From Clostridium sp. CAG:609 (lineage in GTDB: Bacteria > Bacillota_I > Bacilli_A > RF39 > UBA660): 64,000 bases of DNA. The DNA is taken from positions 27,869 through 91,868 of the forward strand of contig FR903536.1 of NCBI GenBank assembly GCA_000438075.1, in the 5' to 3' direction. Of the stretch, positions 1-8,603 are shown in pieces (the first letter of the stretch is position 1; each line of letters opens with the position of its first letter). The translations under genes and the position numbers were made by a program. A model generated the notes under the pieces. It was not told the origin of the DNA and ran no database searches. It was given only the letters and a program-made list of their open reading frames with translations.

Positions 1-14
1 AATTCCCATACCCT

Positions 15-659
15 TTACTTTTTTCTAACACAAACTCTATATAATCTTTTTTCTAATTTATATCTTGTCATTATTTCTTCATTTAAATATTCGATATTAA
101 AATCTTTAAAGAAAAACTTGATGTCTTTTTCATCAAAAAATCTTTTTAATCTTTTATCCGATGTTTCATATAAATGATGTTCTATTTCATTACCTTGACC
201 AGCACCGTGATTTACATCATTTACTGAATTAACTCGAAAAATTAAGCGTCCTCCAACAGTAAGAATGCGTCTTATTTCATTTAATAATTCAAATGTATCT
301 TTTTCTTTAAAATAATGCAAACATAAATAAGCAATTATTAGTTCAAACGAATTATTATCAAATGGCATTCCAGCAAGCATATTAAAACACTTAGTATCAT
401 ACACTTCTGGAAAGTTTTTTTTAATATTATTAATTGCATTGCTAGATTGATCACAAGATATAACTTGTTTATTTTTGTTAATTAAATACAAAGTATCATT
501 ACCACTTCCGCACCATAAATCCAAAATAGGAGTTGAGCAACTATCTATTATAGTTTCAAACTTATCCAACCAGTCGTCTAATTTTATTTCATTTCGTTCA
601 TATTTACTATGTATATTATCCCAATATTCTAAGGAATTTTTCTTTTCATTAAATCCCAT
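15..659 (-). CDS. Class I SAM-dependent methyltransferase
   Basis: The 214-residue protein carries the glycine-rich SAM-binding motif I (ILDLWCGSGN, about residues 46-55) followed by an acidic residue at the end of strand 2 (SCDQS), as in class I methyltransferases of the UbiE/Methyltransf_11 type. Further C-terminal, a YLCLHYF segment and the RRILTVGGRLIF stretch match strands 4 and 5 of this fold. It probably methylates a small molecule, but the substrate cannot be read from sequence. The cysteine in the glycine motif (WCGSG) is seen in many relatives. The ATG follows a GAGGT ribosome binding site. It is the last gene of the 1563 to 15 run. Confidence 0.85.
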   Translation of the reverse strand: MGFNEKKNSLEYWDNIHSKYERNEIKLDDWLDKFETIIDSCSTPILDLWCGSGNDTLYLINKNKQVISCDQSSNAINNIKKNFPEVYDTKCFNMLAGMPFDNNSFELIIAYLCLHYFKEKDTFELLNEIRRILTVGGRLIFRVNSVNDVNHGAGQGNEIEHHLYETSDKRLKRFFDEKDIKFFFKDFNIEYLNEEIMTRYKLEKRLYRVCVRKK

Positions 660-677
660 TTTGTACCTCTATAATAA

Positions 678-1094
678 TTATTTCTTATTAAATCCTTCTT
701 TAATTTTTTTACTCATTTCTTCTTTAAATTCAGGTGAGTTAAATATTCCTGCAAATAAATCCTTAGTTGCATCTCCCATCATTGAATACATTGCAGAATT
801 AGATAATTCTTTCTCTCTTTTTAATATTTCTTGTTCATTTTGAACTTTTATCTCTTCAATTTTTAATTGATGTTCTTTTTCTTTAGTTTCTATATCAAGT
901 CTATGTTTTTCATTTAATGCTTCAATATCTATTTTATGTTGTTTCATTAATTTTTCTATTTCGTGTTTATTATTAGTTTCAAGTGTATTAATTTCATTCT
1001 TACATTTCTTAATAGCAATTATTAAACTTCCAACACCAGTAATAAGTGCAGGAACTATTGCTATAAGTAATTGTGTCCACAAATTTGCATTCAT
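678..1094 (-). CDS. Small membrane-anchored coiled-coil protein
   Basis: A 138-residue protein with one N-terminal membrane segment (about residues 7-27) followed by a long charged heptad-like stretch rich in Glu, Lys and Leu (about 30-100) that should form a coiled coil on the cytoplasmic side. The C-terminus ends in a short Lys-rich piece. I recognise no enzyme motif. It starts 1 base after the NUDIX stop and ends 18 bases before the methyltransferase, so the three are probably cotranscribed. It resembles small phage- or plasmid-encoded anchored coiled-coil proteins only in general architecture. Confidence 0.7.
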   Translation of the reverse strand: MNANLWTQLLIAIVPALITGVGSLIIAIKKCKNEINTLETNNKHEIEKLMKQHKIDIEALNEKHRLDIETKEKEHQLKIEEIKVQNEQEILKREKELSNSAMYSMMGDATKDLFAGIFNSPEFKEEMSKKIKEGFNKK

Positions 1095-1095
1095 T

Positions 1096-1563
1096 TTATG
1101 CCTCTTTTATTTCCATATTAGTAATATTATGATTATCATCGCAAGTAAATAAAATATTGATTTTCTCTGATTCAAAATAATTAATTAAATCATCATCTAA
1201 CAAATGAGTTATTGCAAATCTTTTTTCATTCTTAGTTAATTCATTTATAGGTAACCAATAAGCATAGTTATCATCTAAATCCAATGGGTTACCAATCACA
1301 TTATTTGCGATATATGTTTTAATAACAAATTTTTTATTTTTACCTGGATATATAATTTCAACATTTCCAATACATTTTAAATCATTAATATCCATTCCGG
1401 TTTCTTCTTTAAATTCTCTTATACAAGTCTGTATTTCAGTTTCACCATCTTCAATCTTTCCACCAGGTATATCAAAATAATCTTTGTTAATATTCTTATA
1501 TTTAATACAGGCAACCTTGTTATCTTTAAAAGCAAATACTCTTACCGCATATCTTATATCCAT
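1096..1563 (-). CDS. NUDIX hydrolase
   Basis: The 155-residue protein contains a complete NUDIX box (Gx5Ex7REUxEExGU) running from GGKIEDGETE to REFKEETGM, about residues 35-57, including both metal-binding glutamates. NUDIX enzymes hydrolyse nucleoside diphosphates linked to another group, often to clear damaged nucleotides; the actual substrate is not evident. AGGAGG lies just before the ATG. It heads the short minus-strand run with the coiled-coil protein and the methyltransferase. The C-terminal 30 residues lie outside the box and are not recognised. Confidence 0.9.
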   Translation of the reverse strand: MDIRYAVRVFAFKDNKVACIKYKNINKDYFDIPGGKIEDGETEIQTCIREFKEETGMDINDLKCIGNVEIIYPGKNKKFVIKTYIANNVIGNPLDLDDNYAYWLPINELTKNEKRFAITHLLDDDLINYFESEKINILFTCDDNHNITNMEIKEA

Positions 1564-1642
1564 TATACTTCCTCCTTATATAGAATTAAGTTTAATTTTG
1601 AATATATTATACTATAAAATAACAAAATTCTCAATACTCCCA

Positions 1643-1671
1643 TTGAAATTTAATAAGAATTCATATATAAT
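1643..1671 (+). promoter_or_regulatory. Sigma-70 type promoter of the small RNA
   Basis: TTGAAA at 1643-1648 and TATAAT at 1666-1671 are separated by exactly 17 bases. No plus-strand reading frame of note follows, so this promoter most likely drives the untranslated RNA that begins near 1678. Confidence 0.7.
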
Positions 1672-1677
1672 ATTTTT

Positions 1678-1792
1678 AGAAAGAGAGCGTTATGGTTCGT
1701 AAGCTGTTGCTTAACCGCTCCAGATTGATTGATACTCGGAAAATTTACTTCTGAGAGTAATAAAGGCTAACTAGAAATAGTTAGTTTTTTTT
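1678..1792 (+). ncRNA. Candidate free-standing structured small RNA (about 115 nt)
   Basis: The transcript expected from the promoter at 1643-1671 can fold into three consecutive hairpins. In the first, the 3' strand 1709-1720 pairs without interruption to GAGC, GGTT and AAGC blocks on the 5' side, separated by two bulges. The second (about 1734-1757) pairs CTCGG with CTGAG. The third is a terminator. No ORF or ribosome binding site is present. I compared it by eye with SRP RNA, 6S RNA, RNase P and common riboswitches and found no match, so the class is open. Confidence 0.55.
1767..1792 (+). terminator. Rho-independent terminator of the small RNA
   Basis: A perfect 7-bp stem (CTAACTA / TAGTTAG) with a GAAA tetraloop is followed by eight T residues at 1785-1792. 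The orientation fits the plus-strand RNA. Confidence 0.8.
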
Positions 1793-1950
1793 ATTATATA
1801 AAGAAGTTGATTATATATTAAATATAGAAACAAAAGAATTAAAAATATAACAAGAACAAATATCGCTTATGCCATACCACGAATTATAGTTATTAAGAAT
1901 AATAAATACCTTTAACAATAAAATTTATAAAATCATAATACTTGATATTG

Positions 1951-2091
1951 TTAATAATCATTGTTATCTAAATAATCAACTGAAATACCTTTTTTGTTGT
2001 ATTCTGTTCTACCAAAAGTTAATATTATTTTTGCTTTTATTAATAATGCATTATTTTCAGTTTCAGTAACTTGATTATAATTTTCATATAA
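1951..2091 (-). pseudogene. Decayed gene fragment
   Basis: On the minus strand 1951-2091 is an open stretch of 46 codons with protein-like composition (ending GRTEYNKKGISVDYLDNNDY) but no ATG, and a stop directly upstream. On the plus strand around 1805-1892 two further short protein-like pieces (VDYILNIETKEL and QEQISLMPYHEL) are broken by stops. Together they suggest debris of one or more lost genes in this 615-base gap. The original functions are not recognisable. The call could be chance composition. Confidence 0.3.
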
Positions 2092-2121
2092 TTAACTTAC
2101 CACAAAATACAAAATAAAAAA

Positions 2122-2152
2122 AGATGACACTAGTTTAACACTAAAATCATCT
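2122..2152 (-). terminator. Terminator after the thioredoxin-like gene
   Basis: On the minus strand AGATGA and TCATCT pair around an internal TTAGTG / ACTAGTG arm and are followed by a run of seven T. It lies 27 bases after the stop at 2179. Confidence 0.65.
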
Positions 2153-2178
2153 ATTTAAAATTTACTCTATTAATTAAT

Positions 2179-2661
2179 TTATTCTTCATTAATATCATTC
2201 TTTAATTTTACATACTTAGTAAACCATTTTTTAAAGCCCTCTTTAGAAGTATAATAATTAACATCTTCATCTTTATTAGATTCCAAAAAATCAATCATAT
2301 TACCATTATTATAAATAATAAATGAAGGATAAAATTTAACTGATTTACCAATTTCAGTATCTTTTATATCAGAAAAAGCTATTTTATAAATACTTATTTT
2401 TTCTTCTTCTAAAAATTCATCTAAAACTTTTTCAAAATCACAAGAAGTAATACACATTGGTTGATAAACAAATACAGCAAAAGATTTTTTATTATTAATT
2501 AATTCATTAAGTTCATCTACATTAATTTCAGTTACATTATTTATACCATAGTAACTATCTTCAAGATAAAATGGTTTATTATTTTGTTTTAAAATAATAG
2601 TGACTAATAAAGATAATACAATTAATGCAATTAATATAATTAATAAAACTTTTTTCTTCAT
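2179..2661 (-). CDS. Membrane-anchored thioredoxin-like protein with CX3C motif
   Basis: A 160-residue protein with an N-terminal membrane anchor (residues 4-24) and an extracytoplasmic domain whose FAVFVYQPMC segment, C70-x3-C74 pair and KFYPSFIIYNNG (cis-proline-like) segment look like the thioredoxin fold. The usual CXXC is replaced by CITSC, a C-x3-C spacing known from SCO-type redox proteins. Its ATG overlaps the stop of the upstream rhodanese gene by one base, so the two are translationally coupled and probably act together in redox or sulfur chemistry outside the membrane. No partner substrate is visible. Confidence 0.65.
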   Translation of the reverse strand: MKKKVLLIILIALIVLSLLVTIILKQNNKPFYLEDSYYGINNVTEINVDELNELINNKKSFAVFVYQPMCITSCDFEKVLDEFLEEEKISIYKIAFSDIKDTEIGKSVKFYPSFIIYNNGNMIDFLESNKDEDVNYYTSKEGFKKWFTKYVKLKNDINEE

Positions 2662-3377
2662 TATTTAATCTTTGTTAAATTATCAAAATCAATGTTATGA
2701 TAATTTACTTTCCAAAAATCATATTTAATCTTAGAACCATTTTTATTTACTGTACTTACACTATGATTACCTTCGTAATTCCAATATCCCCCGACATTAT
2801 AAATTTTTTCCTTATCCCAACCTAAACTAACAAGCATTTGTTTAGTAAAATTTGCATATCCTCCGGCACCACACATAATAAATATATACTTATCTTTAGG
2901 AAATAAATACTCTAAGATATCCATAGATTCTTTATAATTAGCAACATAATTACCATCTTTATCTAAAGAAAATAAAGTTTTTCCTTCATATAAACCAAAT
3001 ACATTTTCATTTTTCTTTTGATCTACATATTCTTGAGGAAACTCAGTTAAATAAGCATAAGGAACAACCTCAAAGCCTTCAACAAAACCAGTTAATTCTC
3101 TTTCTCCTCCTTTATTTTCCCATGTTGCACTATCGATAAGCATTCTTACATCACGATAAACAGTATCACTTCTACCTAGATAATTATCAATGGTTTTTTC
3201 ATTAATATTTTTATCTATATCATATACCCCTCTAAGCCCTTCAGACTTCTCTTGCTTAGGTAAAGCTTTTAAAGCTTTATTATCTTCTTCATTAGATTTA
3301 CTAAATATAAAATAACTACCTAAACTTCCTAGTAAAAAACTAGCAATCGTTATAACTATAACTATACTTTTTTTCAT
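2661..3377 (-). CDS. Membrane-anchored rhodanese-like protein
   Basis: The start used is the ATG at 3377, preceded by GGAGGAGAT; a longer frame from 3425 lacks such a site. The 238-residue protein has an N-terminal membrane segment (residues 4-26) and a C-terminal rhodanese-like domain with the active-site loop C169-GAGGYA and the following VGGYWNY segment, typical of the end of the fold. Rhodaneses move sulfane sulfur or bind it through the loop cysteine. This one would face outward. Its partner is the CX3C thioredoxin-like protein directly downstream. Confidence 0.75.
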   Translation of the reverse strand: MKKSIVIVITIASFLLGSLGSYFIFSKSNEEDNKALKALPKQEKSEGLRGVYDIDKNINEKTIDNYLGRSDTVYRDVRMLIDSATWENKGGERELTGFVEGFEVVPYAYLTEFPQEYVDQKKNENVFGLYEGKTLFSLDKDGNYVANYKESMDILEYLFPKDKYIFIMCGAGGYANFTKQMLVSLGWDKEKIYNVGGYWNYEGNHSVSTVNKNGSKIKYDFWKVNYHNIDFDNLTKIK

Positions 3378-3439
3378 AATATCTCCTCCAAGTAAAATAC
3401 TATAACAAAATAAATTAAAAACCAATAACGTATAAGTTG

Positions 3440-3466
3440 AAAAAACTCAACATTTAGTTGAGTTTA
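3440..3466 (-). terminator. Terminator overlapping the end of the XRE regulator gene
   Basis: Minus-strand AACTCAAC and GTTGAGTT pair across a five-base loop (arms 3444-3451 and 3457-3464) and are followed by TTTTTT. The stop codon of the regulator lies inside the stem. Confidence 0.7.
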
Positions 3467-4173
3467 CTACTACTATTACAATTATCTAATTTTAAAGGCA
3501 CTTTATAATTAATAACTGTATCATTAAAATCATTAGCATTAATAGAAAGATACAAACTATTTTCTTTATATTCTTTACAAGTATTTTCATAATTATCAAC
3601 AGAAAATACAATATCTTTTAAAAACTCTTCTAAAGTAATATTTTCATATTGAGATTTCCAACTACCAATTTTTCTCTCAACATCATTATTTGATTCATAT
3701 AAAGTACATTCAATAGACTTATATTTTCTAACATCTCTTCCTCCGCAATACTCAATTTTATTAATAAAAATAGCAGATTTATTTTCATTATAAGATATAT
3801 TACCAGAAATATTAAAATTTTTGCATTCACTAGATAATGTTTTGAATTGAAAATCATTATCATTATTTAAAAATTTAAAAATAAATAAAAATAATACAAC
3901 AATAATAATAAACATAAAAATAGAAATAAAAACATATATAAATCTTTTTTTATAATTATTTTTTTTATACATTCCATCAAATAATTCATCTAAACTAATA
4001 TTAAAATCTTTACTAATTTGTCTGATTAAAGAAGTATCAGGCATATTTAAACCATTTTCCCATTTACTTACAGCTTGGTAGGTAACATTATATTTATCAG
4101 CAAATTGTTTTTGAGTTAAATTATTTTTCTTTCTTATTTCTTTAATTAATTTTCCAAATTTTTCTTGATCCAT
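3454..4173 (-). CDS. XRE-family transcriptional regulator with membrane segment
   Basis: Residues 7-62 form a classic XRE helix-turn-helix (IRKKNNLTQKQFADKYNVTY followed by AVSKWENG), so this is a DNA-binding regulator. A membrane helix at about residues 75-102 separates it from a roughly 135-residue outward domain with four cysteines that I do not recognise. The layout suggests a one-component sensor that binds DNA from the membrane. It lies 80 bases downstream of the ABC permease gene and may respond to the same cue as the exporter, but this is inference from position only. Confidence 0.8.
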   Translation of the reverse strand: MDQEKFGKLIKEIRKKNNLTQKQFADKYNVTYQAVSKWENGLNMPDTSLIRQISKDFNISLDELFDGMYKKNNYKKRFIYVFISIFMFIIIVVLFLFIFKFLNNDNDFQFKTLSSECKNFNISGNISYNENKSAIFINKIEYCGGRDVRKYKSIECTLYESNNDVERKIGSWKSQYENITLEEFLKDIVFSVDNYENTCKEYKENSLYLSINANDFNDTVINYKVPLKLDNCNSSSKLN

Positions 4174-4253
4174 ACTACACTCCTTTTTAATAAATTACAC
4201 CAAAATATAAACACAATAAATAAATTAACATATTTTTCATATAACCACCATTT

Positions 4254-6719
4254 CTATTCTACATTCTTTAAAGATTCAACCATATTAATTTTCTTTAAAT
4301 TAAAATGAGTAAAAATTAATACAATAATAGAAAATATAATAGTAATTAAAGCAGAAAAAACATAACTTAATAAGAATACTTGCCTATCAAATAATAAATA
4401 ATCAGGCTCACATGTAGATATAATATAATGACATAAATATGACCCAAAACATAAACCAAAACTAATACCTAATAAAGTTAATAAAATAGTTTCTCTATTT
4501 ATATATTTATCTACTTCATTTACATAAAAACCTAATACTTTTAAAGTAGCAATCTCCCTTTTTCTCTCACTAATATTAATATTAGATAAATTATATAAAA
4601 CAACAAAAGCAAGCATCGCTGCAGCAATAATTAAAATAGCCACAATAGAATCAATCGAAGACAACATATCATTTAATGTATCTTTAATATCAAGATTATT
4701 GACAATAGAAATAACATCTTTATTAGAAATATATTTACTATCAAAATCATTACTTTCATTTACATTATATTTATTTAAATCAATTAATAACGAATTAACT
4801 TTATAATTACCAAATAAATTATTATAGGTATTTTTAGATATATACATATATTGATTAATATAATTTTTAACTATATAAGAAACTTTTATTTTGTAAATAT
4901 TATTATCATTATCAATTACATCAATATAATCTCCAATATTTATATTTAAAATTCTAGCAGTTTTTTCACTAACAGCACAAGTATTATCTTCTAATGTATT
5001 ATAAATTATATTATTATATTTATAATTTATTAAAGAAATAACATCATTAAGTTTATTAAATTCTTCTGGTACAATCAAAGATACATCTTGTTTATTATCA
5101 CCTTTTAAAACACTAACACTTTGATAATTAACTAAAACAACATTTAAAACATTTTCTTCACTTCTAATATTATTTACTAACTCACTATAATCATTATTTT
5201 CATTTATAACCACCATTTTATCATATTTAAATATATTATTAAATTGATAATCACTTATATTTTTAATAGAATCTTTTAATCCAAAACCAGCTAAAATTAA
5301 AGCTGTACAACCTGCAATACCAAATATAGTAGTTAGCACTCTTGATTTATACCTAAAAATATTTCTAAATGTAACTTTATCAGAAAATTTAAGTCTTTTC
5401 CAAATAAAAGTTATTTTTTCTAATAAAATTTTCTTGCCTGATTTAGGTACTTTTGGTCTCATTAAATTTGCTGGAACGTCTTTTAAGTTAAAAATACAAA
5501 TAATAACAGCAGTTCCACTAATACATAATATACAAATCCAAAAACCAAGCATATTATAAACACTATTAATAGAATATAAAAATATTGGTATATAAAATAT
5601 CTTTTTATAAATATTCCATATAACATAAGGAATCAAATAAGAACCAATAAAAACTCCTAAAACTCCACCTATAATTGTAGCCAATAAGGAAAATATAACA
5701 TATTTTAAAATAATATAAAAATTACTATAACCTAAAGACTTCAATGTCCCATTTTCAGTCCTATCTTCTTCAATCATTCTCATCATTGAAATAAGACTAA
5801 CTAATATAGCAATACCAAAAAATATTAAAGGAAATACATTTCCCAAATTTTTAATATTATCACTAGCATTGATTAATTCTTTATAAGAATTATTATCAAA
5901 TCTATCATAAATATACCAATGTGGTTTAACAAAATCATCTTCATTTATATTAATACCATATAATTTACTATCAGAAATTAACTTACCATATAATTCATCA
6001 TATCTTTCTTCTTCTCTATCTTTTTTTATAACATTAATTTTTTCTACAAAATTATTAATAGTATTTTGATATTCTTTACTATTAGTAAGCATATGCATAG
6101 TATCTTTAATTGTTAAATATACAACACTATAATAATCACTTTTTAATAAATCACTTAAAGTATAAGCATAATAATTAACTTTCCCACTTCCTAAATTAGT
6201 ACTAGGTCTTTCAGTAGAAAAATACAAAGGACTTATAATTGTTCCTACTATTTTTTTGTTACTACCTAAAATATCAATAGAATCACCAATACTTAAGTTA
6301 TTATCAACAATCATCTTTTTTTCAACAACTATTTCATCATTATTATTAGGTAGTCTTCCATCTTCGATATAAACTTTATTAATATTATCATTTAAACCTA
6401 TTACTTTAATAACATATTGTTCATTATTAAGTTTTAAATAAGTATCTTTTTCATAAGAACCAATGACTTTATCAACACCATCAATGTTGGATAAACGATC
6501 TATATCATTATCATCAAGCCCCAAATTAGAAAAAATCAAAATATCATAAACATTATTATCATCATAAAATTTATCTAAAGTTTTAAGCATATCTGGACTA
6601 CAAGCCTCAATTCCAGCATAAAAACCAATACCAAGAAGTGCCATAAACAAAAGCGATAAAAATCTTTTATAATTTTGTCTAATTTTCATAAAAATATGTT
6701 TAAATAACATAGTTTTCAT
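4254..6719 (-). CDS. FtsX-like ABC transporter permease (MacB type)
   Basis: An 821-residue membrane protein with a first helix near residues 17-35, a large outward domain, three helices around 290-410, then a second copy of the same layout: a helix near 460, an outward domain, and three helices between about 690 and 810. This two-half architecture is that of FtsX/MacB-type permeases, which use ATP-driven mechanical motion to move lipids, peptides or lipoproteins rather than classic channel transport. It begins one base after the stop of the ATPase gene at 6721, so the two form one exporter. The cargo is unknown. Confidence 0.9.
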   Translation of the reverse strand: MKTMLFKHIFMKIRQNYKRFLSLLFMALLGIGFYAGIEACSPDMLKTLDKFYDDNNVYDILIFSNLGLDDNDIDRLSNIDGVDKVIGSYEKDTYLKLNNEQYVIKVIGLNDNINKVYIEDGRLPNNNDEIVVEKKMIVDNNLSIGDSIDILGSNKKIVGTIISPLYFSTERPSTNLGSGKVNYYAYTLSDLLKSDYYSVVYLTIKDTMHMLTNSKEYQNTINNFVEKINVIKKDREEERYDELYGKLISDSKLYGININEDDFVKPHWYIYDRFDNNSYKELINASDNIKNLGNVFPLIFFGIAILVSLISMMRMIEEDRTENGTLKSLGYSNFYIILKYVIFSLLATIIGGVLGVFIGSYLIPYVIWNIYKKIFYIPIFLYSINSVYNMLGFWICILCISGTAVIICIFNLKDVPANLMRPKVPKSGKKILLEKITFIWKRLKFSDKVTFRNIFRYKSRVLTTIFGIAGCTALILAGFGLKDSIKNISDYQFNNIFKYDKMVVINENNDYSELVNNIRSEENVLNVVLVNYQSVSVLKGDNKQDVSLIVPEEFNKLNDVISLINYKYNNIIYNTLEDNTCAVSEKTARILNINIGDYIDVIDNDNNIYKIKVSYIVKNYINQYMYISKNTYNNLFGNYKVNSLLIDLNKYNVNESNDFDSKYISNKDVISIVNNLDIKDTLNDMLSSIDSIVAILIIAAAMLAFVVLYNLSNINISERKREIATLKVLGFYVNEVDKYINRETILLTLLGISFGLCFGSYLCHYIISTCEPDYLLFDRQVFLLSYVFSALITIIFSIIVLIFTHFNLKKINMVESLKNVE

Positions 6720-6720
6720 A

Positions 6721-7422
6721 TTACCACTCTATATCCTTTATATCCATAGGTTTATCATTAATAATAACATCACTAACTGCACCATTTTTAAATTTGATAA
6801 CTTTGTCAGCCATTGGACAAATAGCAGAATTATGGGTTATAATTATTACTGTCATATGTTCTAATCTACATGTATCTTGAAGCAATTTAAGAATTTGTTT
6901 TCCGGTTATATAATCTAGTGCACCAGTAGGTTCATCACATAATAACAATTTTGGATTTTTACAAATAGCCCTAGCTATTGCAACTCTTTGTTGTTCTCCA
7001 CCACTAAGTTGTGCTGGAAAATTATTCTTTCTATTGCTAAGCCCTACTTTATCCAAAATATCATCAGGATTCAAAGAATTTTTACATAATTGAGTAGCAA
7101 GTTCTACATTTTCAATAACAGTTAAATTTTGAATTAAATTATAAAACTGAAAAACAAAACCAATATCATTTCTACGATATTTAATTAATTCTTTGTCATT
7201 TAGTTTATTAATACACTTACCATCAACCATTACTTCACCACTAGTTAATTTATCCATACCACCTAAAATATTTAAACAAGTAGTTTTACCTGCACCGGAA
7301 GGTCCTAATATACAAACTAATTCTCCTTTATTTATTTTAAAAGAAGTATTTGAAAGTGCTTTAATTTCAACTTCACCCATTTTATATACTTTATTTACAT
7401 TATTAAATTCTATATAAGCCAT
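6721..7422 (-). CDS. ABC transporter ATP-binding protein (LolD/MacB type)
   Basis: The start chosen is the ATG at 7422, preceded by AAGGGAGAT; a longer frame from 7452 overlaps the upstream gene. The 233-residue ATPase has Walker A GPSGAGKTT, a Q-loop (FVFQFYN), the signature LSGGEQQR, Walker B LLLCDEPTGALD and the switch histidine (ITHN). The DEPTGALD form and the NLTVIENVELA segment are typical of the LolD/MacB/FtsE group that pairs with FtsX-like permeases, here the gene directly downstream. Confidence 0.95.
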   Translation of the reverse strand: MAYIEFNNVNKVYKMGEVEIKALSNTSFKINKGELVCILGPSGAGKTTCLNILGGMDKLTSGEVMVDGKCINKLNDKELIKYRRNDIGFVFQFYNLIQNLTVIENVELATQLCKNSLNPDDILDKVGLSNRKNNFPAQLSGGEQQRVAIARAICKNPKLLLCDEPTGALDYITGKQILKLLQDTCRLEHMTVIIITHNSAICPMADKVIKFKNGAVSDVIINDKPMDIKDIEW

Positions 7423-7436
7423 AATATCTCCCTTCT

Positions 7437-8279
7437 TTATTTCATTAAACAATTCTTAACAGATTCTGCCATTTTACGTTTTTCTTTTATAGGAACAAAA
7501 TTTTTAACAACAGAACTACGCTTATTATTTTTAAGACCAATATATGCAAAAAAACTAAAAACTAAAGCTCCAATAAAATTAACAAACAAATCTTTCATAG
7601 TATCATTTAAACCAATATCTAAATATCCACCATCAATAACATATAATAGCTTTCCATCTTTATCAAAAATTTCGGTCTTTCCAATATTATCAACAACAAC
7701 AGGTTTATTTTCATTATCAGGATTTAAATAAACTGACGAAATATTAGTAATAAGAGTATCTTTTTGCATATCAAATTTCACTAATTTATCCCCTCCATAT
7801 TCAAAAAATTCCCATAAAATACCAATAGTCATAGAAAAACAAAAAGCAACTAAACATAAATAAAAGGGTGATAAATTAATATCTTTGCTATTTTTATTTA
7901 ATAAATCTACTAAAGAAAAACCAACTGCTGTAGCTAAAAATCCATTTATAGTATGTAAGCAAGTATCCCAATGAGGAATAATTCCATAAAAATTATTAAT
8001 CTCACCAAGTATTTCAGCAGAAAATATAAATAAATAAATACTTATTTCTAAACTATCAGGCAAAGTAATTTCATATTTATTTTGAATAAATAACGGAGCA
8101 AATAACAAAACTAAAGATAATAAACATAATAAAGCATTATTTAAATCCCCTCTAATTACTTGTAAAATCATACATATTACAACTAAAAACCTAAGAATTA
8201 AATAAATAGCCAAAGAACTTCTTTTTGTTTCTTTATAAGCCATTTTAATCATTTTTTGAGCATTTATTCTTTTTTTCAT
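7437..8279 (-). CDS. Polytopic membrane protein (DUF2238/YjdF-like)
   Basis: The start is the ATG at 8279 after a GAGGTG site; an upstream GTG in the same frame overlaps that site. The 280-residue protein has about six or seven membrane helices. The motifs IPHWDTCLHTINGFLA and GILWEFFEYGGDKL resemble the conserved HWD...H...G and WE..E motifs of DUF2238-type proteins. Between the last two helices is a roughly 50-residue soluble insert. It ends 14 bases before the ABC ATPase start, so it may belong to the same transcript. No biochemical role can be assigned. Confidence 0.65.
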   Translation of the reverse strand: MKKRINAQKMIKMAYKETKRSSLAIYLILRFLVVICMILQVIRGDLNNALLCLLSLVLLFAPLFIQNKYEITLPDSLEISIYLFIFSAEILGEINNFYGIIPHWDTCLHTINGFLATAVGFSLVDLLNKNSKDINLSPFYLCLVAFCFSMTIGILWEFFEYGGDKLVKFDMQKDTLITNISSVYLNPDNENKPVVVDNIGKTEIFDKDGKLLYVIDGGYLDIGLNDTMKDLFVNFIGALVFSFFAYIGLKNNKRSSVVKNFVPIKEKRKMAESVKNCLMK

Positions 8280-8354
8280 AAAACACCTCACTAAATAATA
8301 TCTAACCTAATTATACTATTTAATTAAAAAAAATTCTATAAAAATAAAAAAATA

Positions 8355-8603
8355 CTAAGAATTTTTTACGCTCTTAATATTTTGTAATTCAAATCTATAC
8401 TTATTATTTACATCCGGATATTTAACATGATCAACTTCACTTAAAAACATATCATAATCCCTAACATATAATTTGCAATCATCATATAACGCTCTATACA
8501 CAACCATTTTCTTATCAGTTTCACTATTAATTGCAACATCAAGTACAATATATAAGTCCCCTTTAAAATGTTTATAAACTTTATTTAATTCAAGTTTTCT
8601 CAT
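8355..8603 (-). CDS. DUF1653 family protein
   Basis: The 82-residue protein matches DUF1653 throughout: VYKHFKGDLYIVLDVAINSET, then VVYRALYDD, and a YVRDYDMFLSEVD tail followed by YPDV and YRFE. These small soluble proteins are widespread in bacteria but have no established function. Its ATG overlaps the TGA of the preceding SDR gene (ATGA), indicating translational coupling. Confidence 0.85.
   Translation of the reverse strand: MRKLELNKVYKHFKGDLYIVLDVAINSETDKKMVVYRALYDDCKLYVRDYDMFLSEVDHVKYPDVNNKYRFELQNIKSVKNS

Noticed and set aside
1678..1792. tRNA or tracrRNA-like element
   Set aside because: No cloverleaf, no TTCGA arm in the right place and no cas genes or CRISPR repeats in the window. 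The GAAA loop belongs to the terminator.
4201..4253. A 17-codon minus-strand frame with a GGTGG site between the ABC permease and XRE genes
   Set aside because: The hydrophobic peptide is too short to judge, and the site also fits as chance in AT-rich DNA.
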